A stretch of DNA of 64,000 nucleotides from Pseudomonas sp. MAG733B (GCF_036884845.1 NZ_CP145732.1:5952001-6016000), one strand, 5' to 3'. Positions 8,544-17,664 are shown, numbered from the stretch's first letter. Notes: generated from the letters alone by a model not told the origin. Program-made: numbers and translations.

Positions 8544-9686
8544 ATGCTGCGTCGCCGCATGCTGATCATGTTGGGTGTTGTTCTGTTGATCGTGCTGGTC
8601 CTGGCCGGTTACAAAGCCTTCTACACGATGATTCAAGGCTTCTCCGCGCCGAAACCTCCGATCAGCGTCGCTGTGGCCACGGCGACCGAACGGCCATGGC
8701 AAGCCCGCCTGCCCACGGTCGGCACGCTCAAGGCATTGCAAGGGGTGGACCTGAGCCTTGAGACCGACGGGACTGTCATCGATGTACAGTTCGAATCAGG
8801 GCAGAAGGTCAAGGCCGGCCAGCCGATCGTGCGGCTGGACAGCGCCGTGGAAAGCGCCCTGCTGGAAACCGCACAGGCCGACCTCGGCCTGGCGCAGGTG
8901 GATTACTCCCGCGGCAGCCAACTGGTCGGCAGCCAGGCCATTTCCAAAGGTGAGTTCGACCGACTCTCGGCAGTCCTGAAAAAGAGCAAGGCCACGGTCA
9001 ACCAGCTCAGGGCTGCACTCGGCAAAAAAAGCATTCTCGCTCCGTTCAGCGGCACCATCGGCATTCGTCAGGTGGATGTCGGCGACTACGTCGCCACCGG
9101 CACCATGATCGCCACCCTGCAGGACCTCAGCAGCCTCTACGTCGACTTTTTCGTGCCCGAGCAATCGGTGCCGAAGATTGCCGTCGGCCAACCCGTGCAG
9201 CTTATTGTCGCGGCTTATCCGACCGAGGAATTCCCCGGCACCATCAGCGCCATCAACCCGAAAGTCGAAAACAGCACCCGCAACGTGCAGGTCCGCGCGA
9301 CCCTGGCCAACCCTGACGGCAAGCTGCTGCCGGGGATGTTCGCCAGCCTGCAGGTCATGTTGCCCGATCCGCAGCCGCGCATCGTCGTACCGGAAAGTGC
9401 GATCACCTACACGCTCTACGGCAATTCGGTCTATGTCGCCACCCAGAAGAAAGCCGAAGACGGCAGTGTCGAAAAGGACGACAAAGGCCAACCGATCCTT
9501 ATCGCTGAACGGCGCTTCGTCGAAACCGGCGAGCGTCGCGACGGGATGGTGATGGTCACCAAAGGCGTGCAGAACGGTGAAACGGTTGTCACGGCCGGCC
9601 AGATCAAACTGGACAACGGTGCGCACATCGCCATCAGCGACGACAAGACCCTGGCCGAAAAGAACAGTCAGCCTCGCGCTGACTGA
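8544..9686 (+). CDS. mexV: RND efflux periplasmic adaptor (membrane fusion protein), MexV-like
   Basis: The protein has 380 residues from ATG 8544, preceded by AAGGA at 8530-8534. An ATG at 8499 would add a non-signal-like extension. An N-terminal membrane anchor (about 6-25) is followed by the barrel-sandwich/lipoyl half (TVGTLKALQGVDLSLETDG), a short helical hairpin (about 100-150), and the second lipoyl half ILAPFSGTIGIRQVDVGDYV with beta-barrel LYVDFFVPEQSV. The protein bridges an inner-membrane RND pump to an outer-membrane channel. The RND gene starts 14 bases downstream. The name is given by similarity and by the position I remember in P. aeruginosa (MexVW, which uses OprM). No outer-membrane channel or regulator gene is present here. 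Confidence 0.86.
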   Translation: MLRRRMLIMLGVVLLIVLVLAGYKAFYTMIQGFSAPKPPISVAVATATERPWQARLPTVGTLKALQGVDLSLETDGTVIDVQFESGQKVKAGQPIVRLDSAVESALLETAQADLGLAQVDYSRGSQLVGSQAISKGEFDRLSAVLKKSKATVNQLRAALGKKSILAPFSGTIGIRQVDVGDYVATGTMIATLQDLSSLYVDFFVPEQSVPKIAVGQPVQLIVAAYPTEEFPGTISAINPKVENSTRNVQVRATLANPDGKLLPGMFASLQVMLPDPQPRIVVPESAITYTLYGNSVYVATQKKAEDGSVEKDDKGQPILIAERRFVETGERRDGMVMVTKGVQNGETVVTAGQIKLDNGAHIAISDDKTLAEKNSQPRAD

Positions 9687-9700
9687 TCAAGGAACCTCCA

Positions 9701-12700
9701 ATGGCTTTTACTGACCCGTTCATCCGCCGCCCGGTGCTCGCCACCGTGGTCAGCCTGCTGATCGTGCTGCTGGGCTTTCAAGCCTGGAGCAAGTTGCCGC
9801 TGCGCCAATACCCGCAAATGGAAAACGCCCTGATCACGGTGACCACCGCGTACCCCGGGGCCAACGCCGAAACCATTCAGGGCTACATCACCCAGCCGAT
9901 GCAGCAAAGCCTGGCCAGCGCCGAGGGCATCGACTACATGACCTCGGTCAGTCGGCAGAACTTCTCGGTGATCTCGATCTACGCGCGTATCGGCGCCAAC
10001 AGCGATCGCCTGTTCACCGAACTGTTGGCCAAGGCCAACGAGGTCAAGAACCAATTGCCTCAGGACGCCGAAGACCCGGTCCTGAGCAAGGAAGCCGCCG
10101 ACGCCTCGGCGCTGATGTACATCAGCTTTTTCAGTAAGGAACTGAGCAACCCACAGATCACCGACTACCTGTCGCGGGTGATCCAGCCAAAACTCGCGAC
10201 CTTGCCGGGCATGGCCGAAGCCGAGATTCTCGGCAACCAGGTGTTCGCCATGCGCCTGTGGCTGGACCCGGTGAAACTCGCCGGTTTCGGGCTGACGGCC
10301 AGTGACGTGACCAACGCGGTGCGCCAGTACAACTTCCTCTCCGCTGCCGGCGAGGTGAAGGGCGAGTACGTGGTGACCAGCATCAACGCCAGTACCGAAC
10401 TCAAGTCCGCCGAGGCCTTCGCCGCGATCCCGCTGAAGGTCGACGGCGACAGTCGCGTGTTGCTGCGCGATGTGGCACGGGTCGAGATGGGCGCGGAAAA
10501 CTACGACACCATCAGCTCCTTCGGCGGTACGCCCTCGGTGTACATCGGCATCAAGGCCACGCCCGGCGCCAACCCGCTGGACGTGATCAAGGAAGTGCGC
10601 AAGATCATGCCGGACCTTGAGGCTCAGCTGCCGCCGAACCTCAAGGGTGAAATCGCCTACGACGCCACGCTGTTCATTCAGGCTTCCATCGATGAAGTGG
10701 TGAAAACCCTGTTCGAAGCGGTGCTGATCGTGATCGTGGTGGTGTTCCTGTTCCTCGGTGCACTGCGTTCGGTGGTGATCCCGGTGGTCACCATCCCGCT
10801 GTCGATGATCGGCGTGATGTTCTTCATGCAGATGATGGGCTACTCGATCAACTTGCTGACCCTGCTGGCGATGGTGTTAGCCATCGGTCTGGTGGTGGAT
10901 GACGCGATCGTGGTGGTGGAAAACATCCACCGCCACATCGAGGAAGGCAAGACACCGACGGACGCCGCAATCGAGGGCGCCCGGGAAATCGCCATGCCGG
11001 TGGTTTCGATGACCATTACCCTGGCGGCCGTGTATGCACCGATCGGCTTCCTGACGGGGCTTACCGGGGCCTTGTTCAAGGAATTCGCCCTGACCCTGGC
11101 CGGTGCCGTGGTGATTTCCGGCATCGTGGCGCTGACATTGTCGCCGATGATGTGCGCCTTTTTGCTGCGTCACGATGAAAACCCCAGCGGTTTGGCCCAT
11201 CGCCTGGATATGATTTTCGAAGGCCTCAAACGCCGATATCAACGCATGCTGCACGGCACGCTCAATACCCGGCCGGTGGTGCTGGTGTTCGCGGTGATCG
11301 TGCTGTGCCTGATTCCGGTGTTGCTCAAGTTCACCAAGTCGGAACTGGCGCCGGACGAGGACCAGGGCATCATCTTCATGATGGCCAACGCCCCGCAACC
11401 AACCAACCTCGATTACCTGAACACCTACACCGACGAGTTCATCTCGATCTTCAAGGCGTTTCCCGAGTACTACTCCTCGTTCCAGATCAACGGCTTCAAT
11501 GGCGTGCAATCGGGGATCGGCGGTTTCTTGCTCAAACCGTGGAACGAGCGCAGCCGGACGCAGATGCAGATCCTGCCCGATGTTCAGGCCAAGCTTGAAA
11601 GTATCCCGGGATTGCAGATTTTCGGCTTCAACCTGCCGTCATTGCCGGGTACCGGTGAGGGGCTGCCCTTCCAGTTCGTCATCAATACCGCCAACGATTA
11701 CGAGTTGCTGCTGCAAGTGATGGACCGGGTGAAGAAACGCGCGATGGAATCCGGTCAGTTCGCTTTCGTCGACGTTGACCTGGCTTTCGACAAGCCTGAG
11801 GTGGTGGTGGATATCGATCGCGCCAAGGCCGCGCAGATGGGCGTTTCGATGCAGGACCTCGGGGGAACACTGGCGACCTTGCTGGGTGAAGCCGAGATCA
11901 ACCGTTTCACCATCGAAGGTCGCAGTTACAAAGTCATTGCCCAGGTTGAACGCCCCTTCCGGGATAACCCGGACTGGCTGAACAATTATTACGTGAAGAA
12001 CACCCAGGGTGAGCTACTGGCCCTGTCGACCCTGATCACGGTGACCGACCGGGCGCGGCCACGGCAACTGAACCAGTTTCAACAACTCAACTCGGCGATC
12101 CTTTCCGGGGTACCGCTGGTCAGCATGGGCGAGGCCATCGATACCGTGCGCCAGATCGCCCGGGAAGAGGCGCCCGCGGGCTTTGCAATCGACTATGCCG
12201 GTGCATCACGACAATACGTTCAGGAAGGCAGTGCGTTGTGGGTCACCTTTGCCCTGGCATTGGCGATCATCTTCCTGGTACTGGCCGCCCAGTTCGAAAG
12301 CTTCCGCGATCCGTTGGTGATACTGGTGACGGTGCCATTGTCGATCTGTGGTGCATTGATACCGCTGTTTCTCGGCTGGTCGAGCATGAACATCTATACC
12401 CAGGTCGGGTTGGTGACGCTGATCGGGCTGATCAGCAAACACGGCATCCTGATCGTCGAATTCGCCAACCAGTTGCGCAAGGACAAGGGCCTGACAGCCC
12501 GCGAGGCCGTGGAAGAAGCGGCGGCCATTCGTCTGCGGCCCGTGTTGATGACGACCGCCGCGATGGTATTCGGCATGGTGCCGTTGATCATCGCGACGGG
12601 TGCCGGGGCGGTCAGCCGGTTTGATATCGGGACGGTGATTGCGACGGGAATGTCGATCGGCACGTTGTTCACTTTGTTTGTGCTGCCGTGCGTGTACACG

Positions 12701-12727
12701 TTGCTGGCCAAGCCCGATAAGCCCTGA
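9701..12727 (+). CDS. mexW: RND efflux transporter, MexW-like
   Basis: The protein has 1008 residues, the normal length for a HAE1-type RND pump. It starts MAFTDPFIRRPVLATVVSLL with the usual first helix. Motifs include GLVVDDAIVVVENIHRHIEEG in TM4, with the adjacent Asp pair needed for proton relay, and the duplicated second half with GLISKHGILIVEFANQLR and RLRPVLMTTAAM. It should export drugs or other amphiphiles from inner membrane and periplasm, driven by proton import, together with the adaptor just upstream. The ribosome site AAGGAACC lies before ATG 9701. Substrates cannot be read from sequence. The operon has no visible local regulator. Confidence 0.88.
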   Translation: MAFTDPFIRRPVLATVVSLLIVLLGFQAWSKLPLRQYPQMENALITVTTAYPGANAETIQGYITQPMQQSLASAEGIDYMTSVSRQNFSVISIYARIGANSDRLFTELLAKANEVKNQLPQDAEDPVLSKEAADASALMYISFFSKELSNPQITDYLSRVIQPKLATLPGMAEAEILGNQVFAMRLWLDPVKLAGFGLTASDVTNAVRQYNFLSAAGEVKGEYVVTSINASTELKSAEAFAAIPLKVDGDSRVLLRDVARVEMGAENYDTISSFGGTPSVYIGIKATPGANPLDVIKEVRKIMPDLEAQLPPNLKGEIAYDATLFIQASIDEVVKTLFEAVLIVIVVVFLFLGALRSVVIPVVTIPLSMIGVMFFMQMMGYSINLLTLLAMVLAIGLVVDDAIVVVENIHRHIEEGKTPTDAAIEGAREIAMPVVSMTITLAAVYAPIGFLTGLTGALFKEFALTLAGAVVISGIVALTLSPMMCAFLLRHDENPSGLAHRLDMIFEGLKRRYQRMLHGTLNTRPVVLVFAVIVLCLIPVLLKFTKSELAPDEDQGIIFMMANAPQPTNLDYLNTYTDEFISIFKAFPEYYSSFQINGFNGVQSGIGGFLLKPWNERSRTQMQILPDVQAKLESIPGLQIFGFNLPSLPGTGEGLPFQFVINTANDYELLLQVMDRVKKRAMESGQFAFVDVDLAFDKPEVVVDIDRAKAAQMGVSMQDLGGTLATLLGEAEINRFTIEGRSYKVIAQVERPFRDNPDWLNNYYVKNTQGELLALSTLITVTDRARPRQLNQFQQLNSAILSGVPLVSMGEAIDTVRQIAREEAPAGFAIDYAGASRQYVQEGSALWVTFALALAIIFLVLAAQFESFRDPLVILVTVPLSICGALIPLFLGWSSMNIYTQVGLVTLIGLISKHGILIVEFANQLRKDKGLTAREAVEEAAAIRLRPVLMTTAAMVFGMVPLIIATGAGAVSRFDIGTVIATGMSIGTLFTLFVLPCVYTLLAKPDKP

Positions 12728-12740
12728 CACCGTTGAACTT

Positions 12741-12829
12741 GTGGGAGCGGGCTTGCTCGCGAAACGGTATTTCAGTCAACATCCCTGTTGCATGTTCAGC
12801 CGTCTTCGCGAGCAAGCCCGCTCTCACAT
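12741..12829. repeat. REPIN (inverted REP pair, family A variant)
   Basis: GTGGGAGCGGGCTTGCTCGC and the inverted GCGAGCAAGCCCGCTCTCAC bracket about 50 bases just after mexW. Confidence 0.88.
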
Positions 12830-12865
12830 TAGATAAGCGTGATGGCCGGACAACCGGGGCAAACA

Positions 12866-12897
12866 AAAAAGGCCTCGCATCAGCGAGGCCTTTTATT
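12866..12897. terminator. Bidirectional terminator between mexW and the inaA operon
   Basis: AAAAAGGCCTCGC-ATCA-GCGAGGCCTTTTATTTT: A/T tracts on both sides of a perfect stem serve the convergent transcripts. Confidence 0.9.
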
Positions 12898-12912
12898 TTG
12901 GCTTCATTCTGT

Positions 12913-13137
12913 TCAACTTTGCGGCCTCATTCCTTGAGACAGACCGAACATGAACAGCAACAAATCATGGTCGGGCTGGGTAGCCACGGTTGTTTTGGCA
13001 ACCCGTGGCAATGGGCAATATTCGCCGTTCGCTGAACTGAGAACTTGCGTGCGTGGCTGCTCCCAGGCAGCCACCGCGAGTGAAGCAACTGCCAAGGCTC
13101 CTACCAGAAACAAACCTCGCGCAACTTCGAGTTTCAT
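12913..13137 (-). CDS. Small exported or membrane-anchored hypothetical protein (74 aa)
   Basis: The protein has 74 residues with an N-terminal hydrophobic segment (LFLVGALAVASLAVAAW, about 9-25) that could be a signal peptide or anchor, followed by a polar tail containing one Cys. ATG at 13137 is preceded by AAAGG about 9 bases upstream, and the gene begins 2 bases after the inaA stop, so it should be co-transcribed with inaA. I recall a similarly placed small gene in P. aeruginosa. No function can be assigned. The ColR-linked operon suggests an envelope role. Confidence 0.6.
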   Translation of the reverse strand: MKLEVARGLFLVGALAVASLAVAAWEQPRTQVLSSANGEYCPLPRVAKTTVATQPDHDLLLFMFGLSQGMRPQS

Positions 13138-13139
13138 TG

Positions 13140-13853
13140 CTATAAACCTTTGATAGCGCTGCCAAACGCCGTCTTATAAAGGTAGACGAGTTTTTCCCAA
13201 TCCGTAGGGCTGAACGACGAGTGGCGACGCAGTTGCTTCATATCATGGGCTGCCGCCTGATGGGCGGTCAGACGCTGCCGGCACTTCTCCAGATCGATCA
13301 ACGCGACCTCGACCGTGGCGGCGTCACCTTCACCGGTCACGCGCACGAACACGTGCTTGATATAGAGGCAGCTGTGCTGCCAACGACCCTTGTGCATGCG
13401 CGCCAGGTTGTCCGCCAACTCCTTCAGGACTCGATCGTGCACCGCCTCACCGTGACGCTCGCGGCCACCACCGGCGTACCAGTGTTCGATTTCTTCGAAG
13501 CCGTCCAGTGATTTGGTGACCAGCAATGCGCGCCATTTGTGCACCGGATCGCGCTGTGCCCCGCAAAAAACGATTTCCGGAACGCGCACGCCAAGCGCAC
13601 TCACACCGGTGAGCGCATCGCGTTCGCGCAACACCGTCGGCCGCCCGAAGGGGTGCAGCAAGCTACGGTGAATATGGCCGGTTTGTCGCTTCGCGTAGAG
13701 CAACTGACCATCGCTACCCACGATGCGCTGCACGCCACTTTCTCCTCCGCGACGGACGTTGGGCTCTTCTACCCATTCACCGCGCTGATTCCAGAAATAG
13801 TCGAAGCGGTCCTGGGAAACGACGTTCGATCCTGCTGCACACTGCACTGCCAT
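13140..13853 (-). CDS. inaA: InaA-type lipopolysaccharide kinase family protein
   Basis: The protein has 237 residues from ATG 13853, with AGAGG 8-12 bases upstream and 4 bases between it and the methyltransferase stop. Longer in-frame starts run into that upstream gene. It belongs to the Kdo/WaaP-like protein kinase fold: RFDYFWNQRGEWVEEPN, GESGVQRIV and the catalytic-loop region NLARMHKGRWQHSCLYIKHVFV...ALIDLEKCR, where IDLEKC gives the metal-binding Asp. The P. aeruginosa homologue is induced by weak acid (hence InaA). A role in modifying LPS core is inferred from family and from co-transcription with a methyltransferase next to colRS. Confidence 0.85.
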   Translation of the reverse strand: MAVQCAAGSNVVSQDRFDYFWNQRGEWVEEPNVRRGGESGVQRIVGSDGQLLYAKRQTGHIHRSLLHPFGRPTVLRERDALTGVSALGVRVPEIVFCGAQRDPVHKWRALLVTKSLDGFEEIEHWYAGGGRERHGEAVHDRVLKELADNLARMHKGRWQHSCLYIKHVFVRVTGEGDAATVEVALIDLEKCRQRLTAHQAAAHDMKQLRRHSSFSPTDWEKLVYLYKTAFGSAIKGL

Positions 13854-13857
13854 CCTG

Positions 13858-14526
13858 TTACCTCTTGCGTAATACGTAAACCCGCCACATGGCATAGAGC
13901 GGCAAAAAGTCCAGACGTTCCTGAATTCTGAAACCCGCTTGTTCAAATTCCTTTTCTACCGTAACAGCCGGTAACACAAAACGATTTTGGTAACCTTCCT
14001 GCCCACGGGTTCTCTCTGCGCGCTTGCGTTTCCACGCCTTGAAATTACCGTCGACCCACAGCGAAAGGACAACGCTGTCGCGGGTGACGCGTTCGAATTC
14101 GCGCAGAATGGCCAGTCGATGCTCGGCTTCACCGATGTGATGGAGCAAACGCATGCAGAAAATGCTGTCGACGGCGTTATCAGGCAAGGCGATGTCGAAT
14201 GCAGAAGTGTGCAAGGGTTGTACCCGTTTGACCACTTCGGCGGGTTGTGCCTCTGTAGCAATCTTGATCATGGACTCGGAGTTGTCGGCGCCGATGATCA
14301 CCCGGTTGGGTTTTTCTGCCAGCAACGGCCAGAATCGTCCTGCGCCGCAGGGCAAATCGAGGACCAGACCCGGCTCACCGATCAGTGTCAGCGCTTTGCG
14401 CGCCAGCTGCTCATCGCGCCAATGGGACAGTCGACGGCCAAGGCCATCCTGGTGTTTACGCAGGTAGCGTTGCGCGTGTTGATCGTCGTATTTTTCGGAA
14501 AAATCCAGCTTGATTGGACCGGCCAT
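13858..14526 (-). CDS. Class I SAM-dependent methyltransferase of the colRS-linked operon
   Basis: The protein has 222 residues from ATG 14526, preceded by AAGGAG (spacing about 9). SAM-binding motif I reads VLDLPCGAGRFWPLLA (about 55-70), then IIGADNSESMI (motif II) and DSIFCMRLLHHIGEAEHR (motif IV region), all usual for class I enzymes. It heads the operon methyltransferase-inaA-small protein. In P. putida and P. aeruginosa the gene in this position is ColR-controlled and, as I recall, linked to LPS properties (Orf222/WarA); I have not assigned that name. A candidate ColR box lies about 73 bases upstream. The substrate is unknown. Confidence 0.84.
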   Translation of the reverse strand: MAGPIKLDFSEKYDDQHAQRYLRKHQDGLGRRLSHWRDEQLARKALTLIGEPGLVLDLPCGAGRFWPLLAEKPNRVIIGADNSESMIKIATEAQPAEVVKRVQPLHTSAFDIALPDNAVDSIFCMRLLHHIGEAEHRLAILREFERVTRDSVVLSLWVDGNFKAWKRKRAERTRGQEGYQNRFVLPAVTVEKEFEQAGFRIQERLDFLPLYAMWRVYVLRKR

Positions 14527-14598
14527 CACCAAGGTCTCCTTGCACTTCTGATGGCATCCACCTTAGGCAGCGCAATGTCAGTGCCAAGTCATCCAATT

Positions 14599-14614
14599 GT
14601 GAAAAAATTGTCAT
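14599..14614 (-). promoter_or_regulatory. Candidate ColR-binding site upstream of the methyltransferase operon
   Basis: Read on the minus strand the 16 bases are ATGACAATTTTTTCAC. The ColR consensus I remember from P. putida is YYNASNNYTTTTTCAC; all defined positions match except the first. It lies 73-88 bases before the methyltransferase start. Confidence 0.6.
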
Positions 14615-14676
14615 GTAAAACCCTGAAGTGTTTCCAGGCTTTGCAAAACAAACTGGAGCCGGCCAGCGAAATGCAA

Positions 14677-15951
14677 CTAAGACGCCTGCAATTGCACCTC
14701 AAAACGACAGCCATGGGGCTCCATGTTCGTCAGGCTGACGCTCCAGCCCTGGTTTTCACAGATCCGTTGCACCAGCGACAGCCCCAATCCCAGGCCTTCG
14801 CCACGTTTTTCATTACCTCGCACGAAAGGCTCGAACATCGCCTCGCGTTTCTCTTCGGGAATGCCCACGCCGCTGTCTTCGACCAGGAACCCCGTGGCGG
14901 TCAAGGTTAGTCGGATGAACCCGCGTTCGGTGTAATGCAGTGCGTTACGCAGCAGGTTTCCCATCACTGCATTGAGGAAAGTGGCGTTGTAGCGAATGTT
15001 CTGTGGCTGGCCCGGATCAAAAACCAGGGTCAGGCCTTTGGTCTCGATCGGCCCGCGCCACTGACCGATCAAGCCATCGGCCACGCCGCTGAGCGTTTGC
15101 TGCGGTGACATGCCGGCATCTTCGCGCTGAGCGCGGGCGAGCATCAGGAAAGTTTGAACCAGCTCGCGCATTTCTTCGCTGGCTCGGGCGATTCGTTCGA
15201 CCTGAGCACGACCGCGCTGGTCGATGCCCGGATTTTCCAGCAGCAACTCGCAAGAACTGGCCAACACCATCAACGGCGTGCGCAGTTCATGACTGACATC
15301 ACTGGTGAACAAGCGCTCCCGGGTCAATGCCTGACGCAGGCGGCCGAGGGTGGCATCGAAGGCCACGGCCAACTCACCCACTTCATCGGCCGCATAATCT
15401 GGCGCCAGAGGCGGCGCCAAGCCCAACAACTGATCACGATGACGAACCTGCCGAGCCAATCGCACAACAGGCGCCATCACCTTGCGCGCCAGCACCCAGC
15501 CGAGGAAAACCGCCAATGCCAGGCTGAGCACGAAGCCTACGAGGACGACGGCAAACAGCACCCGTTCACGCTCTTCGAAATCGCTCTGGTCCTGCAGCAA
15601 CACATAGCGCCGACCGTCGACGATCTCGACCATCGCGTGGTACGACAGCTGCTCGCGGAAGACCTCGTGAAATCCCGAGTCCAGATGACGCAAATCCTTG
15701 GGCAGCTCAAAATCGCCCGGTCCGCCGCTGAAATAGAACAACTGGTCCGGTTCCGGGCGATGGCTCCAGTCGGAGACGTTGTCCATCAGCAACAGCCGTT
15801 GCAAGTCGCCGCCCAGGCCAGCCGAGATCAGTTTTTCTTCCACCAGGTGCACGGTGGCGACGATGCCCATGGCAAAGGCGCCCGCTACCAGTGCGCTCAT
15901 CAGCGCAAAGGCAATGATGATCCGTTGAGCAAGGCTCTGCTTAAACTCCAT
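14677..15951 (-). CDS. colS: Sensor histidine kinase ColS
   Basis: The protein has 424 residues from ATG 15951; a longer frame exists but this start overlaps the colR end by 11 bases, as expected for the pair. TM1 is at about 10-35, with a periplasmic loop (about 36-125) and TM2 about 128-150. HAMP, DHp (H-box SDVSHELRTPLMVL) and an HATPase domain (NLLRNALHYTERG, DSGVGIPEEKREAMFEPF, GEGLGLGLSLV) follow. His35, Glu38, Glu96 and His105, which I recall as metal-sensing residues in P. putida ColS, are all present. It senses excess zinc or related envelope stress and phosphorylates ColR. Confidence 0.92.
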   Translation of the reverse strand: MEFKQSLAQRIIIAFALMSALVAGAFAMGIVATVHLVEEKLISAGLGGDLQRLLLMDNVSDWSHRPEPDQLFYFSGGPGDFELPKDLRHLDSGFHEVFREQLSYHAMVEIVDGRRYVLLQDQSDFEERERVLFAVVLVGFVLSLALAVFLGWVLARKVMAPVVRLARQVRHRDQLLGLAPPLAPDYAADEVGELAVAFDATLGRLRQALTRERLFTSDVSHELRTPLMVLASSCELLLENPGIDQRGRAQVERIARASEEMRELVQTFLMLARAQREDAGMSPQQTLSGVADGLIGQWRGPIETKGLTLVFDPGQPQNIRYNATFLNAVMGNLLRNALHYTERGFIRLTLTATGFLVEDSGVGIPEEKREAMFEPFVRGNEKRGEGLGLGLSLVQRICENQGWSVSLTNMEPHGCRFEVQLQAS

Positions 15952-16624
15952 CACGGCCCTCGGCCAAGCGATAACCCACACCGTGCACGGTTTGCAGCAA
16001 CGGTTTGGCGAACGGTTTGTCGATCACCTGACGCAACTGGTGGACGTGGCTGCGCAGGCTGTCGCTGTCCGGGCAGTCGTCGCCCCACAACGCTTCTTCG
16101 AGAATTTCCCGGCGCAATACGTGAGGGCTTTTCTGCATCAGCACCGCCAGCAGCTTCAATCCCACCGGGTTGAGTTTGAGCAATCGGCCTTCGCGGGTGA
16201 CTTCAAGCGTGTCGAGGTCATAGATCAAGTCACCGACTTGCAAGGTGCGACGCCCACCGCCCTGGGCACGGCGCATGACGGCCTCGATGCGCGCCGCCAG
16301 CTCAGACAGGGCAAATGGCTTGATCAGGTAATCGTCGGCACCGGACTTGAAGCCCTGCAACCGGTCGTCCAGTTGATCGCGCGCGGTGAGCATGATTACT
16401 GGCGTGTCGCGACGGGCATCTTCACGCAGGCGTTTGCACAGGGTGTAGCCGTCGATGCCGGGCAGCATGATGTCGAGCACGATCAGGTCGTAATGCTCGG
16501 TGGCCGCCAGATGCAGGCCCGACAAACCGTCCTGTGCACAATCCACGGTATATCCTTTGAGCCCCAGGTAATCGGCCAGATTGGCGAGGATATCGCGGTT
16601 GTCTTCAACCAATAAAATTCGCAT
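15941..16624 (-). CDS. colR: Response regulator ColR (OmpR family)
   Basis: The protein has 227 residues from ATG 16624 (GGAGAAGG upstream; the GTG at 16630 is less likely). The receiver domain has the acidic pocket in MRILLVEDN and the phospho-acceptor Asp51 in LIVLDIMLPG, then Lys in the DYLIKPF loop. The C-terminal OmpR winged helix ends with LRSHVHQLRQVIDKPF and TVHGVGYRLAEG. ColR activates envelope-maintenance genes, and both neighbouring transcription units carry candidate ColR boxes. It is transcribed first, overlapping colS by 11 bases. Confidence 0.94.
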   Translation of the reverse strand: MRILLVEDNRDILANLADYLGLKGYTVDCAQDGLSGLHLAATEHYDLIVLDIMLPGIDGYTLCKRLREDARRDTPVIMLTARDQLDDRLQGFKSGADDYLIKPFALSELAARIEAVMRRAQGGGRRTLQVGDLIYDLDTLEVTREGRLLKLNPVGLKLLAVLMQKSPHVLRREILEEALWGDDCPDSDSLRSHVHQLRQVIDKPFAKPLLQTVHGVGYRLAEGRDGV

Positions 16625-16740
16625 GGGCACCTTCTCCGTACACAGTAACGGCCGTCTTGGCCCGCGCAGCTTAAGGCCAAGTGTGGCTCAGGGCTAGGAT
16701 TGCGTGCGGCTGGCATGGCTGAAATCAAACGTTTGCAGGG

Positions 16741-16756
16741 TTAACGACTTTTTCAC
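16741..16756 (+). promoter_or_regulatory. Candidate ColR-binding site upstream of the PAP2 phosphatase gene
   Basis: The 16 bases TTAACGACTTTTTCAC match every defined position of the remembered ColR consensus YYNASNNYTTTTTCAC. It lies about 87 bases before the PAP2 start and faces it, in the divergent gap between colR and the phosphatase gene. Confidence 0.65.
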
Positions 16757-16842
16757 TATCGATTCACACGTTGACGACAGGATCGGGTTCAAACTCTGCG
16801 CGGCTGCGCATTTCAGAACACTTTCCCAACCAAGGAACCCGC

Positions 16843-17586
16843 ATGGCTTCGACCCTTGTCCGCCCCGCTTCTCGCCCGCTCAACTTCTGGGTTTGCCTTG
16901 GAGTTCCTGCCGTTGCGGCAATCATTCTGGTGCTGCTCGAACTGACGTCTCTGGACATGGACCTGGCCAAACTGTTCTACGACCCGGCCGCCGGGGATTT
17001 CATCGGTCGACACAGTTATTTCCTGGAAACGGTCCTGCACGATCGCGCCAAACAAGTGGTCATCGCTTTCTCGGTATTTGCCATCCTTGGCTTTGCCGGC
17101 TCGTTTTTCATGGCAAGGCTCAAGCCGTTCAAACGGGAATTGGGCTGTCTGGTGCTGTCCCTGGGTTTGGCGACGTCCTTTGTCACGCCGATGAAAGCGG
17201 TGACGGCGGTGCAATGCCCGTGGAGCCTTGAACAGTTCGGCGGGCATGAGACCTACAGTGAATTGCTGAGCCCTCGACCGGCTACGGAAAAACCGGGCCG
17301 CTGCTGGCCGGGTGGTCATGCGGCAACCGGGTTCACGCTGTTTGCGTTGTTCTTTGTGTTGCGTGATCGTCGCCCACGACTGGCACGGGCGGCGTTTGTT
17401 TTTGCCTTCGCCCTCGGCACGGTGTTTTCCATTGGACGGATGATGCAGGGTGCGCACTTTTTCTCGCACAACGTGTGGACGGCAGTGTTCTGCTGGCTGA
17501 TTTGTTTGGGGTCGTATTACTGGATTCTTTATCGGCCGGCATCCAGCGTTGAACGAGTAGACAAGGCCGAACCGGTAAGGGCTTGA
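16843..17586 (+). CDS. PAP2 family membrane phosphatase, likely ColR target
   Basis: The protein has 247 residues from ATG 16843 (AAGGAA at 16832-16837). About six membrane helices are visible. The lipid-phosphatase motifs are present: a KP-RP type element around LLSPRPATEKPGRC, then CWPGGHAATGF (the PSGH motif as PGGH) and SIGRMMQGAHFFSHNVW (the S-R-H-N/D motif with catalytic His). Such enzymes remove phosphate from undecaprenyl-PP, phosphatidic acid or lipid A at the outer face of the inner membrane. The lipid A possibility fits the adjacent LPS-linked ColRS genes, but the substrate cannot be told from sequence. Confidence 0.85.
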   Translation: MASTLVRPASRPLNFWVCLGVPAVAAIILVLLELTSLDMDLAKLFYDPAAGDFIGRHSYFLETVLHDRAKQVVIAFSVFAILGFAGSFFMARLKPFKRELGCLVLSLGLATSFVTPMKAVTAVQCPWSLEQFGGHETYSELLSPRPATEKPGRCWPGGHAATGFTLFALFFVLRDRRPRLARAAFVFAFALGTVFSIGRMMQGAHFFSHNVWTAVFCWLICLGSYYWILYRPASSVERVDKAEPVRA

Positions 17587-17597
17587 TAGAAGATCAA

Positions 17598-17637
17598 AAG
17601 ATCGCCCGAGCGCGGACCGAGCCCTCGGGCGATCCTT
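17598..17637 (+). terminator. Terminator-like hairpin after the PAP2 gene
   Basis: AAGATCGCCCGAG and CTCGGGCGATCCTTTG form a strong stem around CGCGGACCGAGCC; the T tract is short. Confidence 0.7.
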
Positions 17638-17664
17638 TGACTTTGATGTTTGTAAAAGGCAATA

